Shown: in pieces, positions 38,001-48,110 of the stretch | Layout of the letters: each line of letters opens with the position of its first letter | Numbering within the stretch: the first letter of the stretch is position 1 | From: Diphasiastrum complanatum | Taxonomy: Eukaryota; Streptophyta; Lycopodiopsida; Lycopodiales; Lycopodiaceae | Assembly (NCBI GenBank): GCA_029204225.1 | Contig: CM055094.1 | Coordinates: 62,450,442-62,514,441, forward strand | Direction: 5' to 3' | DNA length: 64,000 bases | Notes under the pieces: model-generated | The model's input: the letters and a program-made list of their open reading frames with translations, nothing else | Told to the model about the DNA's origin: nothing | Databases searched by the model: none | Position numbers and translations under genes: made by a program

Positions 38001-38220
38001 TTTCACCATTAAGCAGCACATTGCCTCAGTCACGCCCCCCCACTTTTTGGTCGATAGCCCTTATAACTAAACGATCAGCAGCTATCCCGCACCGGCAGCT
38101 AACCACCAACCTAATGGCAGCACATTGCCTCATCTGTCCTACGTGCAGATGGCGCCAGGCCCAAACCGCGGGAACTAACCGTGCTTACACCTCAAGGGCA
38201 ATACCTTGCCTCATCAAGTC
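35025..38220 (-). mobile_element. Gypsy element J, truncated, entered by copia H
   Basis: A 3' LTR remnant (about 35025-35470, + start tgttgcgtcggcgcc) aligns with the LTRs of element I, for example gccccgagaccggtc / atgtaacctcttccagat (minus) against gccccgaagaatagggtcgg / atgtaaccttctcagat. The integrase sequence jumps into mid-LTR near 35470. Protease-RT-RNase H-integrase start occupies 37700-35440. Gag is missing. 37870-38220 is leader, closely matching 44860-45260 in element I. J ends at 38220, where copia H's LTR begins, so its own 5' LTR is not in view. Confidence 0.8.
35440..37700 (-). pseudogene. Element J pol: protease, RT, RNase H, integrase finger
   Basis: Protease (about 37660-37420) reads MINSGASHNYIS, with Asn (AAC, 37638-37640) at the catalytic Asp, and [12 protein letters not shown] runs 37070-36543: [74 protein letters not shown] one-base deletion at about 36590 falls inside the YIDD active site and shifts the frame. 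The second frame 36585-35440 continues with NFLGHVIG, GLCNFYRRFI, RNase H (HTDTSNFAIGAVLMQ; THEKEMVAVVQAVEHWRHYVVG), the connection (ADALSRQ) and the integrase HHCC finger ([28 protein letters not shown]). It is cut at YVQT by LTR sequence. Domain order is gypsy. At least three disabling lesions are present. Confidence 0.92.
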
Positions 38221-38879
38221 TGTGAGAAATTGGCAAAAATCTAGCTTGGTATTTTTTATGATAGAAGTTTGTAAGTGAATCTCACATGTGTGGAGGATGT
38301 TCCCAAGTGTGGAGAATTGTAAAGTAAATAAAAATATTTGATATAGGGGTCTCATAGAATTTCATAGTCAAGCATTTATGTGTAGGATGTTGATAGGGTC
38401 AAATTTGGCATAGATGGCAAATTATCCATTTCCACTTGTAATGCCACTATTAAGCCAAAATAGAGTAGGAGGCCAAACTTGTGCCAAATAGAATGTAGAC
38501 AAGTGTAGTTCTTTTGTTTGATGAAGTTTAAGAGGTCCAATAGGATTTAGAGGTGGAACCATGAGTGGTCCAATAGAATTTGAGGTTTGCTTGAAAATGG
38601 TCCAATAGAATTTAGAGGTGCATAGATCAATGGTCCAATAGGATTAAGAGATGGAAAAGTGTGGTTCAATCATAGTTAAGCATAGTGGTAGCTCATGAAT
38701 CTACTAGTATCATTGTAATCTTCATTTGGATCTAATTGATTTGATGATTATATGGATTTTGAGTGTTATTGGATTTCTAGCTTTCTCTCTCTACCCGAGA
38801 GCTATTGATGATTTTCTCTCTCTACCCAAGGAGAGCAGCTTGTTTTTACTTAGATTACTTTTGGAACACTTCCCACACA
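38221..38879 (+). repeat. 5' LTR of copia element H (about 659 bp)
   Basis: Starts TGTGAGAAATTGG exactly where J's leader stops; the preceding 5 bp are aagtc. It probably ends ...CACACA at 38879, where CATGTGAGTGAGAGTTGG resembles a degraded PBS (compare CATGGTATCAGAGCTGG). A five-unit degenerate minisatellite with ggtccaatag at 38534, 38567, 38599, 38632 and 38662 (period 30-33) lies inside. Confidence 0.65.
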
Positions 38880-39283
38880 TGTGAGTGAGAGTTGGAAGTG
38901 ATTGAATGCATGTAGTAGTGTGTTTTTGCCATAGATTTAAAGATAGCACAGTTGAATGCTTACCAATCTCATCTATATGTGATCTAGGCACTGTTTTGAG
39001 ATCTTAGCCATTTTGTTTCATGCAATATCATTGTATTTGAGTCAAATTTGGTTTCTTAGTGTATTTCACACGTGCTAAGAGTGTTTGATCCTAACTTTGC
39101 CCATACTCCATCATTTGATGTGAGGTAGATCTAGTTTTGGAGAGATTGAGATAGCTAGTGAGAATCATCTCACAATTTGTTGCAAGATCTTGCATAGGAG
39201 ATGGTAGAACACCATTATTGGATCCTATAGTGAGAGAGAAGCAACATTTTTTTGTTCATCACTTTTATTAATCTCCACTTTAC
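38880..39283 (+). other. Leader of element H
   Basis: About 400 bp between the LTR and the Gag start, no frame. It contains a pathway-typical AT-rich leader and weak similarity to the other family leaders. Confidence 0.45.
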
Positions 39284-40465
39284 ATGACTTCAATGAGTTC
39301 ATACTTGTTGCAACCAAGTGAGAGATTGTCTACTTCCAATTATTCAATATGGAAGTTGAGGATGGAGTCCATCTTGATACTCCAAGATGTGATGGACATT
39401 GTACTTGGGATTGAGGAGGAGCCCCAAGTCCTTCAAGAAGTACAAAAATACAAGAAGAGAGCTAGGATGGCTCTCCACTACATTAAGATGAATGTCTCTA
39501 ATGAGATATTGAGGGAGATTGGTGATTGTTCTACATCCAAGGAAGCTTGGGATTGTCTCAAGTCCATCTATGAGGCTAAGAACACCTCTAGGCTCCTCAT
39601 TCTTAGAAATCAAATCTTCCAAAGTAGTCAAAGAGTGATGAGAGTGCATGTAATTATGTTTTGAGAGTCAAGGATATTCATAGGGAGCTTGCATGTATTG
39701 GTGACTCAATCAATCAAAGTGAGCTAGTCCAAGTCATTCTCAATGGCTTGAGAGATAAATATGACAACCTTGTCCAATCCTATGCCATTAAGGAGGAGCT
39801 ACCAAGTTTGGAGGCCCTTCAAAGTGTGCTTATTTCTGAAGAATCAAGACAAGAGTACTAACTCTTGAGGATGGACAAGCTATCACTCAATTATGATGAT
39901 GGCAAAGTTCTATTTGCCAAGCACAAAGAGAGGAGTAAGAAGTAACACCATCACTTCTCTAATGACAAAGCTAAAGACCAAGATGGGGAGGAGGAGGATA
40001 CTTCTCATGCTTCTAATTCAAATCTCAATAAGAAGAAGATCAAGTGCTTTTATTGTGGCAAGAAAGGCCATTATGCCACCAATTGCTTCAAGAAGAAGAA
40101 TCAACTCAATCAAGCCAACATCACCAATGAGAAAGAAGACTATATTGCAAGTGATGGAAAAGGCTCTCTTATGGCATCAAGCTTCTCCTCTTCCACCTTC
40201 AACAAGGATAACTCATGGTATATTGATAGTGGAGCATCCTCACATATGTGTGGCTCCAAGCACTTTTTTTCATCTATTATGCCTTATGATGGAGTCAAGA
40301 AGACCATATACATTGCAAGTAAGCATGAGTGCAATATTGAAGGAGTAGGGATTATTCCATTGAAGCTTTCATCTTCTAAAGATCTCTTTCTCAACAATGT
40401 TCTTTTTGTCCCAAAGCTTTCAAAGAACATCTTAAGTGTTGGCCAACTTCTTGATAGTGGCTTAT
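39284..40465 (+). pseudogene. Element H gag and protease, decayed
   Basis: Gag starts MTSMSSYLLQPSERLSTSNY, a diverged relative of the A/B Gag. It has MALHYIKMNVSNEILREIGDC and a frameshift near 39645. The second piece is 39661-39861 (ELACIGDSINQSELVQVILNGL), ending in TAA. The zinc knuckle KCFYCGKKGHYATNCF is near 40050 in another frame. Protease is at 40171-40465 with WYIDSGASSHMC and SKNILSVGQLLDSG. The frame is cut near 40466 by foreign sequence. At least two frame breaks. Confidence 0.88.
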
Positions 40466-41022
40466 CATAAAAAAAACTCCTGGCTCTAAAAGGGATTATG
40501 GAGAACTACCTTTATATTGTAAAATACCGATATTAGAATGCATGACATCATATAGTTTTGAAATAGATTGAACAGATTGCCAGTCAACGAAATTTGATGG
40601 ATACATATTTACAAACCCAACAAAAATATCGTTAGAAAAATCTAATATAAAGAAAATGCTAATACCAAAGAAATTTAATCCGAATATGTACATACTAATC
40701 ATATACTTACAATTGCATTTTCTTCTATCATTTGGATTCAAATCTTGAATGTTGAGCTCTTTGTGAAGATAAGCATGCGGAACTAAAACTTCCGTGATAG
40801 ATTGATTGGCAGCAAATATTTTGAAATCCATTATCTTGCCTTTCTAAGAGCTTCTATATATGTTATCTGATCTTTTTCTTTTCCGAAAAGAGCCTTTTGA
40901 AGAAGGATGCATAGAAATCCATTGATATTTGTGATATATTCTTGGTATCCATTGATCTTCTACCTTTTTTAATTGAAAATATTGATAACATCAATGGTTC
41001 CCCTTGATCTTAGATTAGGTGT
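40466..41022 (-). pseudogene. Unknown two-exon gene fragment lying inside element H
   Basis: On minus, from ATG at 40829-40831: MDFKIFAANQSITEVLVPHA, then LHKELNIQDLNPNDRRKCN. A strong donor GTAAGT follows near 40713. A TTTCTTTATATTAG acceptor near 40645 leads into FSNDIFVGFVNMYPSNFVDWQSVQSI, and the join preserves the frame. No family is recognised. The block replaces about 105 bp of protease/pre-integrase coding in H and ends at a dispersed repeat (41023-41236), so it came in as filler or as part of another element. Confidence 0.35.
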
Positions 41023-41236
41023 TGCCATTAGTCCAAAATATGTGTATGGAAGCTGAGAACAGAGAGAATGAGAGGTATACCTAAGAATGAAAATCCAAAA
41101 TATGTCCATGGAAGTTGAGAATGGAGAGAATGAATACAATAAGAGGTATTCAGTAATGATAAGAAATTCCTAAACTACAGTGATTAGTTAGCTACAATTT
41201 ATGACTATTGACGTCAAATCAACCTCGAGTGTACAT
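41023..41236. repeat. Dispersed repeat, copy 2
   Basis: Diverged copy of 32508-32722, with the same internal 70-75-bp doublet and the same end aacctcgagtgtaca. It is part of the foreign block inside H. Confidence 0.75.
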
Positions 41237-41237
41237 T

Positions 41238-41907
41238 GTTCCAACTTGATGCTTGTGTTGTTGCTAACCAAGTTGGATGTATGGCAAAGGATCAATTGTC
41301 AATGCAAGAGGTATGGCATAAGAGATTGGGGCATCTAACTTCAAGTCATTAGAGGTAATGGCAAAGAGGCAACTTGTGTTTGGTCTTCAAAAGTCTTTAA
41401 TTAGCATGAATCATGTTTGTGAGCAATGTGAGCCTTTACAAAAGTCACATAGATCCTTATAAGAGATCTACATCTAGATCTACTAAGCCTTTCCAACTTT
41501 CCTTCTAGTTACTACAATTAGCAATGGTGGTGCTAAGATGTATGCAACATTTATTGATGATTTTAGTATGTTTTGTTGGGTGCATCTACTAAAGATCAAG
41601 GATCAAGTTTATGATGTCTTTGTCAAGTGCAAGATTGCAAGGGAGGTCCAATTCAACACTGAATTCAAGTGTTTGAGGAGTGACAAGGGTGATGAGTACA
41701 TATCTACCAAGTTCAAAGCATTTTGTGATGCAAAAGGGATAAAGAGAGATCTCACAAGTCCAAGAACACCACAACAAAATGGAGTGGAAGAAAGGAAGAA
41801 TAGAATCTTATGTGAAGGAGCCAAAGCTATGAGGTTAGGTGCCAATCTTCCTAAACCTCTATGGGGTGAGGCTTTGTTGTGTTCCAATTATTTATGTAAT
41901 AGGTGTC
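41238..41907 (+). pseudogene. Element H integrase, first part
   Basis: Starts LFQLDACVVANQVGCMAKDQ, then VWHKRLGH, a Cys pair (CEQCEPL), FIDDFSMFCWVHLLKIKDQV, KCLRSDKGDEY (second Asp of the triad; NGGEY changed to KGDEY), PQQNGVEERKNRIL and LWGEALLCSNYLCN. Small indels precede 41538. It is interrupted at 41907 by element I and continues at 46655. Confidence 0.85.
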
Positions 41908-43123
41908 TGTAGCACAGGCATCCCAAAGAGAGCCGGGAACCACGACTTAGCTTCCCAGCCTTCAACTCTTGCCATCGAAACCCACTTGACATACAAGCAG
42001 CCAACTTGCCAACAACGATCAGACTTAACCAACTTGAAGTTCTGAGAACCAACATTAAGATCCAACCTGGCGCCATGCCAGATTGGGGGTCCCGATGTGG
42101 GTGAATTCCCTCCAAGCAAGTCGCCCGACATACATCAAACTTGACCAACTCGAAGCTTCGTTACAAACGAGTAACATCCATTCCAAGCAAGCGGTCTGAC
42201 TTACATCAGACTTAACCAACTGAAAGCTTCGTCATGAGCGCTGGAATTCAACCTGGTGCCATGCCAGACTGGACAGCCATAAACATGTAACTTCCACCCA
42301 AGCAAGCCATCCAACTCAGTCGACAAGTTAGAGCCCGTTCCCCAAGAGCTTAACCCATTCACGTTCATGCAAGGAACACTCAGAACCACAAGCCACGACA
42401 GATATGGAGACAACCAGTTCCTGGACCAAATGGTCCCGACAGCATACCTCTGGCGCCACGGACTGAATGGTCCCGACGGCATACCACTGGCGTCCCGGGA
42501 TATGACCCTCAGCTATGTGCCAGCTTAAAAATTTTGAAGCAGCCTTACAACTGGCACTTTTACCGAACACTGAAACCCAGAAGGTAATTTATTGATAAAT
42601 CTGAGAAGGTTACATTTCAAGTGTATGACCGACCCTATTCTTCGGGGCGCTAGCATGCCAAGGCGAGAGCCATGACAACATTCCAACAAGGGAGGCTGAG
42701 ACTTGGTTGGAGCTCGTCCTGAGTCGCAACCCGCGCTCCCCTATAGTATTGGTGGGATTCGGCACCCCCCCTCATACCAAGCACTCTACCCAAGCTGGTA
42801 AGGCACGTTTTTCTCTCTCTAGAATTTTCTCTTTCTAGAAAGTCATTTTCTCTCTCTAGATTTTATTGATCCCCAGGCTTCCTTTAATCATGCCTAGATC
42901 GTGTGAGGTGATTGCACATCGATCTGAGCTCTCTGGACTTCGCTAGAACCGATCAAAGATTTTCAGCCATAGGAACTTGGCGCCGGCTGGATTCTGGTCA
43001 CAGTGGCGCTGGGAGTGGCGCCGGCGCCGTTGGCGTGGGAGCAGCAGGGGTGCTGCTGGCGCCGGGGACAATGCTGGTGCCAGTGGCGCCGGGAGTAAAG
43101 CTTATGAAGATAGCTTTACAACA
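41908..43123 (-). repeat. 3' LTR of element I (1216 bp)
   Basis: + start tgtagcacagg, + end tttacaaca. Differs from the other LTR by scattered, largely CpG-to-TpG/CpA changes and a 29-bp gap near 42585, so the insertion is older than A or B. It contains a GGCGCC-rich stretch (42978-43096). Confidence 0.85.
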
Positions 43124-45394
43124 TCCACCCCACCTTTATAAAATTTGATGTCCTCATTAGATGTCAGATTAAAGTAAAGGTGTCTCCCAATTAAAATAAC
43201 TATACATTTAACCTACTTGGCACAGTACTCAATTTACTGGCCACTTTTTATTAGCATTGAAGTTGGCACACCACAAGTCGGAGGCTCAGCTCTTTGTACT
43301 GAAAAATTACATAACTTGAAAGTATCTCTTTGTCTGGGAAAAGCGTAGATTTTATATCGCTTACATAAAACCCAAGAACCTTATTAACTGGTGACAGAGG
43401 CCTTTCTGTGAAATGTTCGCCCCTGTCGCTTCTGACTTTTTGACTTTGGAACTCCTTTGAGCTCTTGATTTGTCCTTGATGCACTTTGTGTTGAGCTCCC
43501 TGAGCTCCAGATTTGATCAGTTCCGCACAGGTATCCTAGCCAAAGGATTTATTGTTTGATTGCCCACTTTATGGTCCACTCCGTGTCTTGTTGCTTTTGC
43601 ACCTTGATTTCTCTCCTTGTCCCAGCCTGATCTTGATACTTTTCCATCTTGGCTCTTTAAGGTAGGCAAAGATTGAGTACTCCGCAATGCACCACTCACC
43701 TCTCAGTAGCTCTTTGGATCAGCCCAAATGTAACCATTGACCTCATGGAGAGCCAAAGGGTCGCACCAGTTTGATCCGCATACGAACTATCTCTTCACGT
43801 TTGTTTGAAGCACCATGTCCGTCGCGCAAAACTTGACTTTCACAATTCCATCACTGGTCAGTTGCTTCACAGTCAAACCAAGAAGTGTACATCGAGCTTG
43901 GCTTCAAGTAGCTCTCTTTGAATCAGACACATGCACCCAGCGTTTGCACTAGTCCGATCTCAACGTGAACTGTCCCTTAGCGTCCGTTCGAAATACCAAG
44001 TCTCTCATGCAAGACTCAACTTTCACAGTTCCTTCATTGATCAGCTGCCTTACTCATAACACAAGCCAGCGTACTCATATGTTTCCTCATCATCGCTGGT
44101 CCAGAGAAAGCCTATAACAAGCTTTCCTTTCCACAACAAAAACTTGTCAACTTATTAGGTCCAAAGTTCGCCAGTCTTCTCGTGTGAATATGGCTAGGTC
44201 ACCTTGAATTTGCCCTCGTTTTGATCAACTTTTATTCAAAATTTACCCCAAGAGAGAGGTGACTTAGAGTAGAGTTCTTCGGACAAAAAGCCTTTCCAAC
44301 ACTTTGCTTCCCATCTGCTAGGATCATGGCTCGATCAAACTTGTTGCCAATCTCTGAAGAGGATCCTAGTCTTTCCCCTTTGAGGCAAAAATCCAACTGA
44401 TACTAGATATCACCCATGCTCAGTGAGTTTCAGTTCCGAAGGTGGCCGTCCCAAAATGAAGACCAATTGCTCCATAGAAGATCTCCCCTGAAATTGCCCT
44501 TTCCAACTTTTGACTTCCTGCTTGCGTCTAGTGGGCGTTGTCGCAAATGAAACTAACCCAAGAAACAGGCTAGCCATCCATCCTTTGCAAACATTGAGTC
44601 ATTTCGTTGTCGTTCACGTGCGAGTACTTGAACTGCAAATCCATCCCACAGATTCTGTAGTCCTCTTTGTTTGATGGTATCAGCCTTCAAAAGAAAGGTT
44701 CCTTCTCGAGCCATCAGCTCCTTGTATCACAAGCAATCATGCAAACCAGGCCAAGCACGAGTACTAAGACTCACCACGAATACATACAAGTAAGACACTC
44801 AGGCAGGTTTACTAACAAGTAACAAAGACAAGGTCCCCCTTTGAGATGGTCTTGCCAACGGACCTTTGCCTGGCCGCGCCCATACAAATCGATCACAGAA
44901 TTAGCCCACATAGGACACCCCTCCAACTATCCGTGCTTTCACCATTAAGCAGCACATTGCCTCAGTCACGCCCCACCACTTTTTGGTCGATAGCCCTTAT
45001 AGCTAAACGATTGGCAGCTATCCCGCACCGGTAGCTAACCACTCGTGCTTTACACCCGAATTCGAGCAGCATCTCTGTATCAATGGTTAACCCGTACAGT
45101 TCGAATATGTCGCCCCGCACCCCACAAGGCACAGACCGTGCTTACACCAACCTAATGTCAACACACTGCCTCATCTGTCCTACGTGCAGACAGCCCCAGG
45201 CCCGAACCGCGAGAACTGACCGTGCTTACACCTCAAGGGCAGCACCTTGACTCATCAAGTCCCCCGTTCTGTCGACCACCCTGACCGTGGATGCACCCGT
45301 GCTTATACTGTGGGCAGCACCTTACACAACAGTTGTCTTGATGAACCCCAAACCGTGGCCATTTACTGAGATCCGCATAGCTGATGGGCCAGTC
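43124..45394 (-). other. Element I interior, non-coding
   Basis: Short frames only (43251-43484 and 43517-43699, both minus) with no retroelement domain. The part 44860-45260 matches J's leader at 37870-38220 (gctttcaccattaagcagca, actttttggtcgatagccct). It appears to be expanded leader/filler that replaces gag-pol. Confidence 0.7.
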
Positions 45395-45407
45395 GGCTCT
45401 GATACCA
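45395..45407 (-). promoter_or_regulatory. Primer-binding site of element I
   Basis: GGCTCTGATACCA on +, i.e. TGGTATCAGAGCC on minus, two bases inside the 5' LTR. Complementary to initiator-Met tRNA. It fixes the orientation of I. Confidence 0.9.
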
Positions 45408-45409
45408 CA

Positions 45410-46654
45410 TGTAGCGCAGGCATCCCAAAGGGAGCTGAGAACCACGACTTAGCTTCCAAGCCTTCAACTCTTGCCATCCAAACCCACTTGACATACAAGC
45501 AGCCAACTCACCAACAATGATCAGACTTAACCAACTTGAAGTTCCAAAAACCAACATTAAGATCCAACCTGGCGCCATGCCAGATCGGGGGTCTCGATGT
45601 GGATGACTTCCCTCCAAGCAAGCCGCCCGACATACATCAAACTTGACCAACTCGAAGCTTCGTTACAAACGAGTAACATCCATTCCAAGCAAGCGGTCTG
45701 ACTTACATCAAACTTAACCAACTGAAAGCTTCGTCACGAGCGCTGGAAGCCAACCTGGCGCCACGCCAGACTGGACAGCCATAAACAGGTAACTTCCACC
45801 CAAGCAAACCATCCAACTCAGCCGACAGGTTAGAGCCCGTTTCCCAAGAGCTTAACCCATTCATGTTCATGCAAGGAACACTTAGAACCACAAGCCGCGA
45901 CAAATATGGAGACAACCAGTTCCTGGACCAAATGGTCCCGACAGCATACCGCTGGTGCCACAGACCGAATGGTCCCGACGGCATACCGCTGGCGTCCCGA
46001 GATACGACCCTCAATTATGTGCCAACTTAAAAATTTTGAAGCGGCCTTACAACTGGCGCTTTTACCGAACACTGAAATCCAGAAGGTAATCAGAGTCAGT
46101 TTGAGAAAAATGACACTTTATTGATAAATCTAAGAAGGTTACATTTCAAGTGTGTGACCAACCCTAGTCTCTGGGGCGCTAGCATGCCAAGGCGAGAGCC
46201 ATGACAACATTCCAGCAAGGGAGGCTGAGACTTGGTTGGAGGTCGCCCTGAGTCGCAACTCGCACTCCCCTATAGTATTGGTGGGATTCTGCACCCCCCC
46301 CTCATACCAAGCACTCTACCCAAGCTGGTAAAGCACATTTCTCTCTCTCTAGGATTTTCATCTTCTAGAAAGTCATTTTCTCTCTCTAGATTTTATTGAT
46401 CCCCAGGCTTCCTTTAATCATGCCTAGATCGTGTGAGGTGATTGCACATCGATCTGAGCTCTCTGGACTTCACTAGAACTGATCAAAGATTTTCAGCCAT
46501 AGGAACTTGGCGTCGGTTGGATTCTGGTCACAGTGGCGTCGGGAGTGGTGCCGGTGCCGTTGGCGCCGGGAGCAGCAGGGGCGCTACTGGCGCCGGAGAC
46601 AATGCTGGCGCCAGTGGCACCGGGAGTAAAGCTTATGAAGATAGCTTGACAACA
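45410..46654 (-). repeat. 5' LTR of element I (1245 bp)
   Basis: + start tgtagcgcagg, + end cttgacaaca. It keeps the 29 bp absent from the other LTR (cagagtcagtttgagaaaaa at about 46091). Confidence 0.85.
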
Positions 46655-47076
46655 ATGTCCAAGTGTTGTTTTGGATGGAAAGACATCTTTTGAGATGTTA
46701 TTTGGTAGAAGGCCAAATGTCAAGTATCTCAAATCTTTTAAATGTGTATGCTATATCAACATTACTCTTGATGATATGACAAAGGAGGATCCATCTTTAA
46801 AGAAAGGTATATTTGATGGTTATAGTGAGGTGAGCAAGGCTTACAAAGTTTACATTCCTTCAACTAAGAAAGTGGTCATAGGAAGAGATGTCATTTTTTA
46901 TGAAAGAAACATTCCAAAGGTTGGTTCTAATGGTGATGTGGCTATTGGATCTAACATTCTTGATGTTGATGACAATGTTGATGATACTTTGGATGGTGAT
47001 GGTGAAAAATCATCTTCTAGTCAAAAGCCAAGGAGGACATCAATGCAAAGGCAAAAATCTTCGAGGCTCAATCAAT
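46655..47076 (+). pseudogene. Element H integrase, last part
   Basis: Resumes the integrase frame after element I: VVLDGKTSFEMLFGRRPNVKYL, CVCYINITLDDMTKEDPS, YSEVSKAYKVYIPSTKKVV, then an acidic/Ser-rich linker and QKPRRTSMQRQKSSRL. Similarity stops at about 47076. RT, RNase H and the 3' LTR of H are gone. Confidence 0.88.
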
Positions 47077-48110
47077 GAATTAAGTAGTATAAAAGGTTTG
47101 ATCGTTCCTCAAGAGAGAGAATAATCTCTTCTTTTGTATGATAAGTGTATGTAAGAAGGAAAATGAAATGTGATGTGTAATATTTACAATGGATACTACA
47201 GCAACATATCTGGTTATCCAATGATATTTGGGTAAATTGGCATCCAGGAACACCAATGGCGAAATATTTTGGTCAAGGTCTGTGATTAAAAAGATTACTT
47301 TATCTTTCAGGCTCTTTGGATAACAATAAGTAATCAAATCAGACAGCAACTAGCAAATAGATTTATCAAACTGGATCATATTGGCTAATGATTCCTCTTA
47401 ATCGAATACAATGAATTAGTTCTTATCACAGGAAGCAAATAAAACAGAGCATCAAACAAGTTCATTCTCTGAACACATAGCTCATTCAAAATTGAAAGAA
47501 GTTCTACTTATAGTTATGCTTAACAGCTTCGGCTAATTCCCTGCACACATTTGCTAGAATTGTCGCTCTCTGGTGATGCCTAAAAATCCATGTTAGAGTA
47601 ACTAAAATTCAGTAAGACATGAGAAATATGTGTGGCACAAACAGAGAAGTATCACAAACAGTTACAGATCATACAGAGCGTATTTGCTCAATTGATAAGA
47701 AGTAATACTGTAAGAGATAGCAGAGGGAAAGAATGCTCAAGCTTATAGAAACTAGCTCTCTTCTTTCTCTATTAATACTCAAATCTATGCATATGCATAT
47801 GTACAATGGCACAAAGTGTCGACCTTATGTACAATGACACCAGTCTCAATGTCGTTTACCAACCGTTAAGATGTCGGTGTGAACCGCTAATGCGTCTCTA
47901 TAGAACGTCTCACAACATGTCGCGAGTTCTAACCTAAATGTAAATTTACAAGGTGAAAATAGGCCTTTACATAAATTTAGACACTATAGCACATTTACAT
48001 ATATAAAAATTGAAATTTTTACAATATAAACAATAATTTTGGATAATGTGGGATCATGTGGCTCCACGTATCCCCTTCCTCAGCTGTGTAGCGGCTCGCA
48101 AACAAGGTTC
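47077..48110. other. Unassigned; one minus-strand frame of unknown nature
   Basis: The minus frame 47349-47080 reads LSDLITYCYPKSLKDKVIFL, TDLDQNISPLVFLDANLPKY, then VAVVSI next to a GTAAAT donor-like site. It looks protein-like but is unidentified. 47700-48060 is AT-rich with no gene. Confidence 0.25.

Larger units (their letters stand above)
41903..46659 (-). mobile_element. Element I: gypsy-type element without coding capacity (LARD-like), nested in H
   Basis: The element is 41908-46654 (4747 bp) with LTRs 41908-43123 and 45410-46654. Target duplication is gtgtc / atgtc (one mismatch). The PBS (TGGTATCAGAGCC on minus, 45395-45407) lies 2 nt from the right-hand LTR, so transcription is leftward. 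A purine-rich tract (AGGTGGGGTGGA on minus) adjoins the left LTR. The 2.29-kb interior has no RT, integrase or protease motifs. Its leader (44860-45260) and LTRs resemble gypsy J, so I would need J-type proteins to move. Confidence 0.85.

Noticed and set aside
37719-38278. Plus frames over J's leader
   Set aside because: The region is non-coding leader shared with element I; frames are not conserved between the two copies.
42201-42570. Minus frames in the element I LTRs (also 45703-46072)
   Set aside because: They lie inside LTRs, are cut differently in the two LTR copies, and show no domain.
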